The notes under the pieces: generated by a model | What the model was told of the DNA's origin: nothing | What the model saw: the letters and a program-made list of their open reading frames with translations, nothing else | Database searches by the model: none | Program-made: the position numbers and the translations under genes | Virus record (IMG/VR): IMGVR_UViG_3300010413_000087 | Coordinates: 1-38,243 of that record | Strand: one strand, 5' to 3' | DNA: 38,243 bases | Source of the DNA: a virus | In this document: piece after piece, positions 1-6,624 of the stretch | How the letters are laid out: the number at the start of each line of letters is the position of its first letter | Position numbering within the stretch: the first letter of the stretch is position 1

Positions 1-144
1 AGCGAAAGTACGAGGATGCCCACGGGGGTGATGGCAACCTGAAGGACTGGCAGGTCGATTGCGAGGGAGCGCTGGGCGAAATGGCGTTGGCCAAGCATCT
101 GGGGTTCTACTGGAGCGGCAATATAGGCAATGTCAAAGCTCCCG
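1..144. repeat. Left copy of exact terminal repeat (circular join)
   Basis: These 144 bases are identical to the last 144 bases of the window, compared base by base. The repeat lies inside one gene whose reading frame continues smoothly across the join. This is what a circular molecule, or a circularly permuted phage genome assembled as a circle, produces. The unique unit is 38,099 bp. A genuine short terminal repeat in a linear virion genome is less likely, because the repeat sits inside a coding gene. Confidence 0.95.
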
Positions 145-404
145 ACGTGGGACCATATGAGGTACGCACAGCGGGGGAGCACTGGCATCACCTACTCCTT
201 CATCCTACCGACAAAGATGACCGACCGTACGTGTTGGTGACGGGCAAGGACGGACGCTATCGCCTGCAGGGTTGGATCTTGGGACGGGACGGGAAACAGC
301 AGCGGTGGTGGAAAGAGAAGGTGAACGGTCGGCCCTGTTTCTTTGTGCCACAGAGCGCACTGCAGCCGATAGACACGCTGAAGCACTACGAGGAGTGGCC
401 ATGA
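1..404 (+). CDS. Conserved phage hypothetical, possible PD-(D/E)XK-like (3' part, starts at 38012)
   Basis: This is the 3' part of a 163-aa protein that starts at 38,012. The visible pattern is an acidic GE motif (CEGALGEMALAKHLG), then a DVG motif, then a strand with EVR about five residues later, followed by repeated Trp/Gly strands (LQGWILGRDG) and a closing FVPQSAL motif. I know this arrangement from many uncharacterised phage proteins. The GE...D...E-x-R/K order resembles the core of PD-(D/E)XK-fold nucleases, but that fold assignment is my inference. It lies second in the operon headed by an RHH regulator and leading to the replication initiator, so a role in DNA metabolism is plausible. 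An ATG at 81 is internal and should not be taken as the start. Confidence 0.8.
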   Translation, partial: RKYEDAHGGDGNLKDWQVDCEGALGEMALAKHLGFYWSGNIGNVKAPDVGPYEVRTAGEHWHHLLLHPTDKDDRPYVLVTGKDGRYRLQGWILGRDGKQQRWWKEKVNGRPCFFVPQSALQPIDTLKHYEEWP

Positions 405-628
405 ACGTAATAACAGTCGATGTACGGTTGTTCAGTTGCAGGGAGTGTGTGGCCTATGACCATCCTGGCCGGCGCGGAGCCTGGATCCCTGCTAGGTGGG
501 TGGAGACACCGTGCGGGCGCATGCAGGCCCACGGGTGGTGTGGAAGAGCGATGCTGCGAGAGTTGCTAGACAGGGACGGTATCATCGTGCTAGGCCGGCC
601 GGTGATCCTGGCCACCAAGGAGGAGTGA
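401..628 (+). CDS. Small Cys-containing hypothetical protein
   Basis: A 75-aa protein of unknown function. The start ATG overlaps the previous stop (ATGA) and has AGGAG 5 bases upstream, so it is translationally coupled. It has four cysteines: a C-x2-C pair near residues 13-16 (FSCREC), then Cys in TPCGR and in GWCGR. Two pairs of cysteines in so short a protein could bind zinc, although the spacing is not a textbook zinc ribbon. No signal peptide or membrane segment is visible. Its place in the replication operon is the only functional clue. Confidence 0.75.
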   Translation: MNVITVDVRLFSCRECVAYDHPGRRGAWIPARWVETPCGRMQAHGWCGRAMLRELLDRDGIIVLGRPVILATKEE

Positions 629-945
629 TGTCTACCAGAGAGGAGATAGCGCAGAGGCTGGCGGAGGTCATAGTCGCCGGGGGACTGACCCAGCCCTTCG
701 GAGGCGAGGTCCACGAGCAACTTCTTGGGCGTCGGACGGTCTACAGTGTAGCGTTCAGCCGACCCAGAGCGCTGGATGGTGTGATAGATGTGTATGGGGA
801 AACGTGGATCCGTGTCGCTTCACGAGGGCCGGCTGGGCAGGGCTCCCAGGTGTTCGCGACTGTCGAGGATGCCGAGCGTTTTGTACGTCTGGCGTTTGTC
901 GAAGGCGATGTCGAGGGTGCGCTGCAGGTTCCGCGGAGACGATGA
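628..945 (+). CDS. Hypothetical protein
   Basis: A 105-aa protein of unknown function. The ATG shares a base with the previous TGA (TGATG) and has AAGGAGGA just upstream, so translation is coupled. The N-terminus (MSTREEIAQRLAEVIVAGG) is a predicted amphipathic helix. The middle has beta-type segments (TVYSVAFS, GVIDVYGETWIRVAS), and a further helix follows. No Cys clusters, membrane segments or catalytic motifs are seen. It belongs to the tightly packed rightward operon that leads to the replication initiator. Confidence 0.75.
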   Translation: MSTREEIAQRLAEVIVAGGLTQPFGGEVHEQLLGRRTVYSVAFSRPRALDGVIDVYGETWIRVASRGPAGQGSQVFATVEDAERFVRLAFVEGDVEGALQVPRRR

Positions 946-959
946 AAGGAGGGAGACTC

Positions 960-1205
960 GTGGTGATTGTATTTGCGGCATTGTGTACTCTGTTGGCTAT
1001 GCTGGGGGTTGCCTATTGTCTCGGACGATGGTGGCTTGAACGGGATGTAGGCCTGCCACCGGTGCCGGCACCGGCGCCTACCCGCATCCGCCGACAGAAC
1101 TACCGATTCTCAGAGCATCCTGACCGGCCGGGGTTCGTGGGCACAGGGAAGGTGTCCAGGGCTGTGGACGGGGGTCGCTATGGACTGTGGGTCTACATCC
1201 AATGA
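960..1205 (+). CDS. Small single-pass membrane protein
   Basis: An 81-aa protein with an N-terminal hydrophobic segment (VIVFAALCTLLAMLGVAYCLG) that should span the membrane once. It is followed by a Pro/Ala-rich linker and a basic, soluble C-terminal tail. I chose the GTG at 960 because AAAGGAGG lies at the right distance before it. An ATG at 942 in the same frame would place that ribosome binding site inside the gene. The predicted topology is N-terminal anchor with the tail facing one side. The function is unknown; similar small membrane proteins are common in phage early operons. Confidence 0.7.
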   Translation: MVIVFAALCTLLAMLGVAYCLGRWWLERDVGLPPVPAPAPTRIRRQNYRFSEHPDRPGFVGTGKVSRAVDGGRYGLWVYIQ

Positions 1206-1220
1206 AAGGAGATCAATATC

Positions 1221-1379
1221 ATGAGTTGGCTACAGTATCTTATTGTTGATGGTGACGGCGGAGGAGACTCTGGCGGGGCTGGTGGAGACGGTTCGGGCTG
1301 GGGCTGGGTTCCCTTTATCCTGGGGCTGGTCATCCTCATCTTGGCATTCGGGTTTGCCAGCGCAGTCGGGGGAGGCTGA
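1221..1379 (+). CDS. Very small Gly-rich membrane protein
   Basis: A 52-aa protein with GAAAGGAG 10 bases before its ATG and a stop (TGA, 1377-1379) that overlaps the ATG of the replication initiator. The sequence begins MSWLQYLIVDGDGGGDSGG, contains a Gly/Asp/Ser stretch, and then has one strongly hydrophobic segment (VPFILGLVILILAFGFASAV). It is one-pass and probably inserted in the inner membrane. The spacing, ribosome binding site and coupled stop make it a credible gene despite its size. No function can be assigned. Confidence 0.7.
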   Translation: MSWLQYLIVDGDGGGDSGGAGGDGSGWGWVPFILGLVILILAFGFASAVGGG

Positions 1380-2107
1380 TGGAGGACCAGGCTATTGTAG
1401 AAGTGGAGACTCCGCAGGTGGACGGGCAGGTAGTGTGGGAATGTGCCATGGTCGAGATGCAATCCCTCATGGCACCGGAAACCTTCAGTCGTCTATTCGG
1501 GCGCTCGAAGGGCATCACCCGGGATGGTACTAGGCTCATCGTCAATCTAGGTGTGGTGGGCGCTAGACAGTGGATCAAGCGGGGCTATGAGGAGCAGTTG
1601 CTACGGGTGGTGAACAGATGGAGCGACGAGCCTATTACCGAGATCGCGTATGTGCTGCCGACAGGACCGGACGCATGGGAATGCCAAAAGAATGCCCTAG
1701 TGCCGGCAGCGCACGCTGAGTCGGCAGATGAACCTATCGTAGAGGCTGTGCGGGAGGAGCGGGTTGTCATCGGGCCCACCACCGGCCGGCTACTTCATAC
1801 GGACTTCTATATCAAGCTGAAGGTAGCTTTCCGCCACCGAGCCCTTGCCGAGTTGAAGGGTGCGCCACTGAGTGTGTTTCTGTGCCTTGCGCTCCACGTC
1901 GATAGGGATGGTGTCGCCTACCCCGGGGTGCAGACCATTATGAGGGAGACTGGGTATAGCAGGAGCGTCGTCTGTAGCGCACTTGGTACTCTCGTCGACC
2001 TCGGTCTGATGGCCAAGAGGAGGGCACACCGGGGCAATGATGAGTACATCATTCAGGGCTATGCCTGGTTTGGCACGGATCCTGCACCGTGCCTATGGGA
2101 GAAGTGA
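1379..2107 (+). CDS. Replication initiator: DnaA N-terminal-like domain plus winged helix
   Basis: A 242-aa protein. Residues about 20-95 resemble the DnaA N-terminal domain: an initial Trp and helices, FSRLFGRS, the strand TRLIVNLG, then ARQWIKRGYEEQLLRVV and a closing beta strand (ITEIAYVLP). In DnaA this domain recruits helicase and partner proteins. A linker follows, then residues about 140-230 look like a winged helix-turn-helix of the plasmid/phage initiator type (LSVFLCLALHVDRDGVAYPGVQTIMRETGYSRSVVCSALGTL). There is no AAA+ ATPase domain. Immediately downstream are three palindromic iterons (2110-2180), the expected target of such a protein. The likely role is to bind the origin and load host replication proteins. 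A transcriptional regulator role is the main alternative. Confidence 0.75.
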   Translation: MEDQAIVEVETPQVDGQVVWECAMVEMQSLMAPETFSRLFGRSKGITRDGTRLIVNLGVVGARQWIKRGYEEQLLRVVNRWSDEPITEIAYVLPTGPDAWECQKNALVPAAHAESADEPIVEAVREERVVIGPTTGRLLHTDFYIKLKVAFRHRALAELKGAPLSVFLCLALHVDRDGVAYPGVQTIMRETGYSRSVVCSALGTLVDLGLMAKRRAHRGNDEYIIQGYAWFGTDPAPCLWEK

Positions 2108-2109
2108 GA

Positions 2110-2180
2110 GTTCAGTATCTGAACTATCAGGGCATCTTGGAGAGTTCAGAGTTCAGTAGCTGAACGTTCAGAAACTGAAC
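2110..2180. repeat. Three palindromic iterons, probable replication origin
   Basis: Three copies of the dyad GTTCAG-N3-CTGAAC lie at 2110-2124 (N3=TAT), 2151-2165 (TAG) and 2166-2180 (AAA). Copies 2 and 3 abut exactly. An extra half site, GTTCAG, is at 2144-2149. The array starts 2 bases after the initiator stop codon and is followed by a more A-rich stretch (about 2181-2234), which could be the melting region. Iterons beside an initiator gene are classical plasmid/phage origin architecture. The same sites could also serve as autoregulatory operators. Confidence 0.7.
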
Positions 2181-2234
2181 CCCTGGATAATCCTAAGATC
2201 AGCCAGTAAGATAAGGAAGGAAGTATACTAAGCC

Positions 2235-2462
2235 ATGCCAGAAGCAGAGAGTTGGGTAGTCACCTTCCGCTTGTCGCGCAGCGGAACAACGTGGCTGGCC
2301 ATGGAGGTACAGGCGGATCGATTCGCCACCGTCGCTCAGGTGCTTGACAGCGTGGTGGGTGCGCTGGGACTGACAGCTAGAGAGGCGATGTCGAAAGCAG
2401 CGCAAGCATGGGTCAGCGACAATATAGACGAGACGGCCGGCATGGTTGCCGACCGTCCCTGA
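2235..2462 (+). CDS. Hypothetical protein
   Basis: A 75-aa protein of unknown function. The ATG lies about 14 bases after an AAGGAAGG ribosome binding site, which is slightly far. The N-terminal half reads as beta strands (SWVVTFRLSRSGTTWLAMEVQADR) and the C-terminal half as helices (VAQVLDSVVGALGLTAREAMSKAAQAWV). It is the first gene after the iterons, so it could be transcribed through the origin region. No motif that I recognise. Confidence 0.65.
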   Translation: MPEAESWVVTFRLSRSGTTWLAMEVQADRFATVAQVLDSVVGALGLTAREAMSKAAQAWVSDNIDETAGMVADRP

Positions 2463-2519
2463 TGAGGGTAGGCCTGGGTGCAGGAACTACCAGGGCTATA
2501 CTAGCATGACTGGAGTGAG

Positions 2520-2536
2520 ACGTCAAGCTGTGACGT
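2520..2536. repeat. Short inverted repeat upstream of membrane gene
   Basis: ACGTCA-AGCTG-TGACGT forms a perfect 6-bp dyad with a 5-base centre, 12 bases before the ATG at 2549, in an 86-bp gap between genes. It could be an operator or a small RNA hairpin near the ribosome binding site. No T-run follows, so it is not a terminator. Confidence 0.35.
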
Positions 2537-2548
2537 ACGGGAAAGAGG

Positions 2549-3163
2549 ATGAGTCGGCGACGGCGAGAGTTCCCAATAGAATTGGAAAGGCCAGGACGGT
2601 CGGCCAACCTCGAGGCAGATGTGGTTGTGCCGGCAGCGCAGGCTGCGCTCAGTGGTGTACTGGGCGGGAGTCTCGCTGCCTGGGTACTACACGAGGTGGC
2701 TGGCTGGGACACTGTCCGAGTCTGGATAGTGGCCACTGCGCTGGTTACGGCAGTGACCTGGGGACTGTTGCTGCGGGAGCACCGTCGTCTCCTCTGGGAG
2801 TTGGAGCGTAGGTGGGACGTCGATCTGGACGGAGACGGTCACAAGGGAGAACCAGAACCCCGGGAGCGACTGGTCTTTATGAACAGGGAGAGGAGCAAGG
2901 AGGCTGCAGGTCGGCAGCGCAGAGAGAACGAATGGCGTAGTTTCCTACGCTTCGTGAAAGAGATCCCCATTAGGGGGACAGCGATGGGCTCGTGGGAAAA
3001 GGTCATCGGGCGAGATAGGTACCAGGAATACCGGGATGCCCTCATCGACTACGGGTTCGCGGACTGGCGGCACTATGCCCATGAACGACCGGTGCGTTCT
3101 CAGGGGTGGGACTTGGTGACCACGGTCGACGAGATACTGGAAAGTCTCGGGCAGGAGGAGTAG
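2549..3163 (+). CDS. Membrane protein with soluble C-terminal domain
   Basis: A 204-aa protein. After a basic N-terminus (MSRRRREFPIE) there are two hydrophobic segments, residues about 30-46 (AALSGVLGGSLAAWVLHEV) and 52-74 (VRVWIVATALVTAVTWGLLL), then a basic/acidic coiled-coil-like stretch. A DLDGDGHKGEPE segment resembles a calcium-binding loop. The C-terminal 90 residues are soluble, with Trp/Arg-rich helices (EWRSFLRFVKEIP, KVIGRDRYQEYRDALIDYGF), possibly a small winged-helix-like fold. The cytoplasmic side would carry this domain. The start has AAAGAGG almost touching the ATG; an upstream in-frame stop excludes a longer form. Function unknown. Confidence 0.7.
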   Translation: MSRRRREFPIELERPGRSANLEADVVVPAAQAALSGVLGGSLAAWVLHEVAGWDTVRVWIVATALVTAVTWGLLLREHRRLLWELERRWDVDLDGDGHKGEPEPRERLVFMNRERSKEAAGRQRRENEWRSFLRFVKEIPIRGTAMGSWEKVIGRDRYQEYRDALIDYGFADWRHYAHERPVRSQGWDLVTTVDEILESLGQEE

Positions 3164-3266
3164 TACGGGGGTGCGGGTGCGTACGGAACGCAGGTATGCC
3201 CCCGCACGTAGACAGACTGCCGGGGGGGGTGGGGGACTCGTAGGGTAGGCAGAGAGAAAGGAGGAT

Positions 3267-3404
3267 GTGGGCCGACGAACAGACGGTTCCAGGCCAAATG
3301 CATATCGTGAGTATGTCGAGACTGAGGCACAGTGTGAGCTACGCCGGTCGGGCTGGCCACCCGACCGGTTGTTCATAATACGGGAGGATCTATGCACGAA
3401 CTAG
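3267..3404 (+). CDS. Possible small protein in the gap before terminase
   Basis: A possible 45-aa protein beginning GTG, with AAAGGAGG at 3257-3264. The spacing of about 2 bases is shorter than usual, which is the main objection. The reading frame has protein-like composition (NAYREYVETEAQCELRRSGW, then a segment with PPDRLFIIRED) and runs 13 bases into the terminase small subunit gene, a common coupling arrangement. A competing ATG two bases upstream opens a frame of only 37 residues. If neither is translated, this 228-bp gap is untranslated leader. Confidence 0.3.
   Translation: MGRRTDGSRPNAYREYVETEAQCELRRSGWPPDRLFIIREDLCTN
3344..3368 (+). terminator. GC-rich hairpin before terminase genes
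   Basis: CCGGTCGGG-CTGGCCA-CCCGACCGG is a perfect 9-bp stem with a 7-base loop, followed by the weak tail TTGTTCATAAT. It lies 23 bases before the terminase small subunit ATG. It might partially terminate or attenuate transcription from the replication operon, or simply structure the leader. The tail is poor in T, so efficient intrinsic termination is doubtful. Confidence 0.35.
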
Positions 3405-3853
3405 ACATAGAACGAGGAGAAGAAAGATTACCACCGACAGCGAGGGTCTACCTGTCGGTGTGGAGTATGGGGGTAGCGCCAGGGACTGGCCGAAGGTTGA
3501 CCGTGACGACGGCGGCGAGACTGGCGGGCGTAACCAAAGCGGCAGTGCAGCGCTGGAGGGAGAGGCACCCCGGCTTCCGAGAGATGGAAAAGCAGGCGAG
3601 AGACTATGATAGCGGATACACAGCGCAACTGGCCAGGAGGATCGTCGAGAGTCTGGTATTGCCGGCCGGTGGTGTGCTGGCGAAGGCAATAGAGGATAAT
3701 GATGTCCGACTTGCCTGGGAGATAATCAAAGCCGCCGGGGGGATAGAGGCTGTCATTGCTGTGACTGGGCAAAGCCGGCTGGCTGCGATTCTAGAGGATC
3801 TGAAAGAAGATGGCGAGATGGCCGACGGAGAAGCAGAAAGCGAAACTGTTTGA
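3392..3853 (+). CDS. terS: Terminase small subunit
   Basis: A 153-aa protein directly upstream of, and overlapping by 44 bases, the large terminase gene. GGGAGGA precedes the ATG. Residues about 35-60 form a helix-turn-helix (LTVTTAARLAGVTKAAVQRW, then RERHPGFREM), the usual DNA-recognition module of small terminases. The remainder is helical (ARRIVESLVLPAGGVLAKAIED), fitting an oligomerisation region, with an acidic C-terminal tail that may contact the large subunit. Role: recognise the packaging site and regulate the motor. The identification rests on the HTH, size and gene order. Confidence 0.75.
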   Translation: MHELDIERGEERLPPTARVYLSVWSMGVAPGTGRRLTVTTAARLAGVTKAAVQRWRERHPGFREMEKQARDYDSGYTAQLARRIVESLVLPAGGVLAKAIEDNDVRLAWEIIKAAGGIEAVIAVTGQSRLAAILEDLKEDGEMADGEAESETV

Positions 3854-5159
3854 CGCGTTCGGCTACCGGCCGTCGGACCTGCAGTGGCCGGCGCACCGCA
3901 TGGTCGAGCCGCGTCTTGGGATGCCACAGGTAGGACTTGTGCTGGGGGGTGAACGTGCGGGCAAAACAACCGTCATCGGATCTGAGGCAGCTGCATTGTC
4001 GATCTGGTCGAAGCTCATATTCATTGCCGGTGTAGAGTACGAAAATACCGAACCAGAGTTCACCGTCCTCATCAGTGCGTTGGATAGGGTCGGCGGGGTA
4101 CAGAGGGTATCTACACCTCGGCATGGGCAGTGGCAGGCGTGGTTGACATCGGGTGCTGAGGTACGGACGATCAGCTTCTTGAGACGGGGTGTTGATGCGC
4201 TCATCGCCACGGGTCGAGCACCGGACGTTATACTGCTGGCAGAGGCAGGGCTGTGTACGTTCGGCCATTTCCAGGCAGCGTTTACTCGGGTAGCGGAAAC
4301 GCGAGGCGTGGTACTGGGCGCCGGGACACTCAAGGCAAGTTTGCCCTGGTACGCTGACATGTACCGTCGCTTCAAGGGAGACAACCCGTACAACGGGAAG
4401 TCGGTGAGTCTGCCCTCTTGGGGCAATCCGCTGGTCTATCCTGGTGGCCGGGAAGATCCAGTCATTCTCCAGATCGAAGAGACGTTCAAGGACCAGGAAT
4501 GGATGTTTCAGGAGAGGTTCGCGGCCGAGCCTGTACCGTCTGGCCTGTTGGTCTTCGGCCGGGAGTTCAGCTACGAGGACCACGTCGTCGAAGTGGAATA
4601 TGACGAGGAGTTGGACGTAGAGATCGCTATCGACCCGGGGTACGCCGGCGCGTATGCGGTGCTCGTTATGCAGGCGGCTAGTGCGTCGGATGTGCGGGTC
4701 ATAGACGAGTACTATCAGCAGTACTCGACATGGGACAAGGCTGTGGCCTGGGTGAAGGCATTGCCCTATTGGGAACGGATCAAGGGGGGGGTGGGCGACG
4801 TAGCTATCCACCAGCACCACGCAGACCGCAGCCAGTACGAGAACTGGGCACGGCACCGGATTATGCTCCGAGCGCAGCCCGTGGGCATTACTGATGGCAT
4901 CGGTAGGATGAGGGATTTTCTCCGGTCCCCCTTCAATGGCCTGCCGCGGATTCGCATCCACCCCCGGTGTACAGGCCTTATCTGGGAGTTCGGCCATGAG
5001 AGCTACCCTAGCGACAGCGATGGCCAACCGATACGCGAGAACCCGATTGACCGGTACAACCATGCCAGAAAGGCAGTATCCTACTGGTTGGTCGACCACT
5101 ACGGTCTGAGCGACTGGAGCAGGCGCAAGCCTCGCCCGGGGGTAGACAGGTTTGGGTAG
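3810..5159 (+). CDS. terL: Terminase large subunit (packaging ATPase/nuclease)
   Basis: A 449-aa motor protein that pumps and cuts phage DNA at the portal. The Walker A loop is GGERAGKTT (residues 46-54). The Walker B-like segment is PDVILLAEAG (138-147), with the catalytic glutamate at 145, but Ala where an Asp usually precedes it. The nuclease domain begins near residue 270: EIAIDPGYAG supplies the first acidic ligand (D275), VIDEYYQ (E300) and GDVAIH (D330) are candidates for others, and the RNase H-like domain ends near NPIDRYNHARKAVSYWL. The length is normal for a compact terminase. It is the last gene of the rightward block and runs to the terminator at 5182. The start ATG at 3810 lies inside the small subunit gene. 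Confidence 0.92.
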   Translation: MARWPTEKQKAKLFDAFGYRPSDLQWPAHRMVEPRLGMPQVGLVLGGERAGKTTVIGSEAAALSIWSKLIFIAGVEYENTEPEFTVLISALDRVGGVQRVSTPRHGQWQAWLTSGAEVRTISFLRRGVDALIATGRAPDVILLAEAGLCTFGHFQAAFTRVAETRGVVLGAGTLKASLPWYADMYRRFKGDNPYNGKSVSLPSWGNPLVYPGGREDPVILQIEETFKDQEWMFQERFAAEPVPSGLLVFGREFSYEDHVVEVEYDEELDVEIAIDPGYAGAYAVLVMQAASASDVRVIDEYYQQYSTWDKAVAWVKALPYWERIKGGVGDVAIHQHHADRSQYENWARHRIMLRAQPVGITDGIGRMRDFLRSPFNGLPRIRIHPRCTGLIWEFGHESYPSDSDGQPIRENPIDRYNHARKAVSYWLVDHYGLSDWSRRKPRPGVDRFG

Positions 5160-5181
5160 GCACGGGCTATGACAAACAAAA

Positions 5182-5217
5182 AAGACCCCCCTGCCTCGGG
5201 TGAGGCAGGGGGGTCTT
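5182..5217. terminator. Strong convergent Rho-independent terminator
   Basis: AAGACCCCCCTGCCTC, loop GGGT, GAGGCAGGGGGGTCTT is a perfect 16-bp stem between two convergent gene blocks. On the minus strand the stem is followed by TTTTTTGTTT, an excellent U-run, so it terminates the leftward operon. On the plus strand the tail TCTTGTGCG is weaker but may still stop terminase transcripts. Confidence 0.92.
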
Positions 5218-5232
5218 GTGCGTAGGGCTGGG

Positions 5233-5454
5233 CTAGGGGTAGAGGATCATCGAACCGTCGGTAACCTCGACGACCAGGCCGTCGAATGTGCAGCCATCGC
5301 TCGGTGGAAACGGCTCGAAGTGGGGGTCTACGATGGGCAGATAGCCGGCAGCTTTTGCGAATAACCGCTTTGCCTCATCCTCAGTAGCTGCGGCGATCAC
5401 GAATGTACCGAAGGTACCCAAGTTGTCCTCGACGAGAAAGATCTCCATATGCAC
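5233..5454 (-). CDS. Hypothetical protein (last leftward gene)
   Basis: A 73-aa protein of unknown function, the last gene of the leftward operon, ending just before the convergent terminator. I prefer the GTG at 5454 because AAAGGAG is about 9 bases away. The ATG two codons later is 15 bases away. The N-terminus is beta-type (MEIFLVEDNLGTFGTFVIAA), followed by a helix with an ATEDEAKRLFAKAAGYL pattern, then Pro/Asp-rich loops and a strand (GLVVEVTDGSMIL). The strand-helix-strand order suggests a small alpha/beta fold. No catalytic residues are evident. Confidence 0.7.
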   Translation of the reverse strand: MHMEIFLVEDNLGTFGTFVIAAATEDEAKRLFAKAAGYLPIVDPHFEPFPPSDGCTFDGLVVEVTDGSMILYP

Positions 5455-5471
5455 GGTCGTTCTCTCCTTTC

Positions 5472-5774
5472 CTAGTTGTGCTTGTGCCCGCAGTCGGGGC
5501 ATTGCCAGTAATAGTCAAGGGGCTCTGTGCTGCCACATTGGGTGCAGTGGGGTTCGGGTTGCTCGACCTTGAAGGCACCCAGTTCCCGCAACCTCTCCCA
5601 ATTGACGATCACAGCCTTGAGTTCGCGCACCTTGTCAGGGGGAAGGTAGGCGCCGAGCCCGCGGCCGTCGTCTCCCTCGACGACCAGCCAAAGCTCTCGC
5701 CCGTTGGTCTTTAGCACTATGTCGGGTCCGCTGGTAAGTGTGACCCTGCTCTCATAGTTCTCGGGATGGATCAT
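5472..5774 (-). CDS. Small protein with C-terminal zinc ribbon
   Basis: A 100-aa protein. GAAAGGAG lies just upstream of the ATG at 5774, and the next gene upstream stops at 5787. The N-terminal two thirds is beta/alpha with no recognised motif (VTLTSGPDIVLKTNGRELWL). The C-terminus carries two Cys pairs, C77-x2-C80 (CTQC) and C92-x2-C95 (CPDC) separated by 11 residues, ending GHKHN. This is a typical zinc ribbon, which commonly mediates nucleic-acid or protein binding. It is one of four zinc-motif proteins in this operon. Confidence 0.78.
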   Translation of the reverse strand: MIHPENYESRVTLTSGPDIVLKTNGRELWLVVEGDDGRGLGAYLPPDKVRELKAVIVNWERLRELGAFKVEQPEPHCTQCGSTEPLDYYWQCPDCGHKHN

Positions 5775-5786
5775 CGTCCTCTCCTT

Positions 5787-6608
5787 TCAGTCTGTGAACT
5801 GGGCCAGAAACTCGAGTTCCGCATCGGTCCAGTCCGTATCGGTCAATGCGAACCGTGGGTGGCCACAGAGGGCCATTGCCTCGTTGAGGAGCAGGTTGGA
5901 GCGCACCGATTGGTCGTACATAACCTCATAAGCGGTGGCGGCAGCGTAGAGGCTGTTGTTGTACAAGCGGTTGTACTTGTCCATTGCCGCCTGGGTCATC
6001 ATGGCCTCGATGGCACCCACCTGCTGGGCGAATTTCCTATGGGCCGGCTCCCTACGCCGGCTGGGGTCGTCGATGGGGTGTAACGGGAGTTGGATCAGCC
6101 CGATGTGCTGCCAGCGTTTGGGCCAGGAGTGGAGAGTGAGCCAGCCACCGACTGCGACTGCCTCGCAGACGTACCAGGCCTGCCAGTAGATTGTTGCACT
6201 GACAGCGTTCTCGACCTCGAAGATGCGGGTGGCGGAAAGTTCGTCGACCGGGGCACCGATCCGGCCGGCGACGTAGGGCAGAAAGGCCTCGGCGATTTCG
6301 TTCAGCGTGACTCGGGGTGTTCGTTCTTTAAACATCGTGTGTTCTCCTTTCATGGGTTTGTGTCCTTCGACGGGCATAGCAGTGGCGCTAGGCGAGAAGT
6401 CGCGCCCGTAGCGCTTGTAAAGGGCCTCGGCCCAGTGCCAGAGGTTCTGCTCACCGACCTCCTGGTGGCAGAGGGGGCAGTGGGTGGGCAGATCGTAGAC
6501 GATGTGCCCGCAACTAAGGCTAGTCAGCAGGCGGGATCTGGCATGCGCCGGCCAGGACAGATTGTAGTGGGGTATCAGGTGAGAGTTCAGTATGTAGAGC
6601 TTAGTCAT
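5787..6608 (-). CDS. Hypothetical protein, zinc-motif N-terminus, possible two-gene fusion
   Basis: An open frame of 273 codons with AAAGGAG before its ATG. Residues 30-50 hold a compact metal-binding pattern (C33, H35, C44-x2-C47). Around residue 86 the DNA reads ATGAAAGGAG and then, after a 7-base spacer, ATG (start 6335): a perfect ribosome binding site inside the gene. Elsewhere in this operon TGAAAGGAG marks a gene boundary, but here the TGA is one base out of frame. The locus may therefore be two genes fused by an indel, a fused protein that also yields an internal 182-aa product (MFKERTPRVTLNEIAEAFLP...), or a single gene. The C-terminal part is helical (KYNRLYNNSLYAAATAYEVM). Function unknown. 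Confidence 0.6.
   Translation of the reverse strand: MTKLYILNSHLIPHYNLSWPAHARSRLLTSLSCGHIVYDLPTHCPLCHQEVGEQNLWHWAEALYKRYGRDFSPSATAMPVEGHKPMKGEHTMFKERTPRVTLNEIAEAFLPYVAGRIGAPVDELSATRIFEVENAVSATIYWQAWYVCEAVAVGGWLTLHSWPKRWQHIGLIQLPLHPIDDPSRRREPAHRKFAQQVGAIEAMMTQAAMDKYNRLYNNSLYAAATAYEVMYDQSVRSNLLLNEAMALCGHPRFALTDTDWTDAELEFLAQFTD
6333..6350 (-). promoter_or_regulatory. Internal ribosome binding site and start codon
   Basis: On the minus strand AAAGGAG (6350-6344) is followed, eight bases later, by ATG (6335-6333). The arrangement matches the start sites of the neighbouring leftward genes. Yet it lies inside an open frame that continues upstream to 6608. It supports a separate translation start for the 182-residue C-terminal product. 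Confidence 0.6.
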
Positions 6609-6624
6609 CGTTAGGGCTCCTTTC

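Noticed and set aside
2224-2229. TATACT as a promoter -10 before 2235
   Set aside because: No -35 element at acceptable spacing and it overlaps the region between the ribosome binding site and the start codon.
2446-2811. Alternative 121-codon frame overlapping the membrane gene at 2549
   Set aside because: Cys/Gly/Arg-rich shadow composition, while the frame from 2549 encodes proper membrane segments and a soluble domain.
3753-5099. 448-codon open frame on the minus strand opposite terminase
   Set aside because: It is the antisense shadow of the large terminase gene in GC-rich DNA. The plus-strand protein has clear Walker A and nuclease motifs, and the minus frame has no ribosome binding site or recognisable motif.
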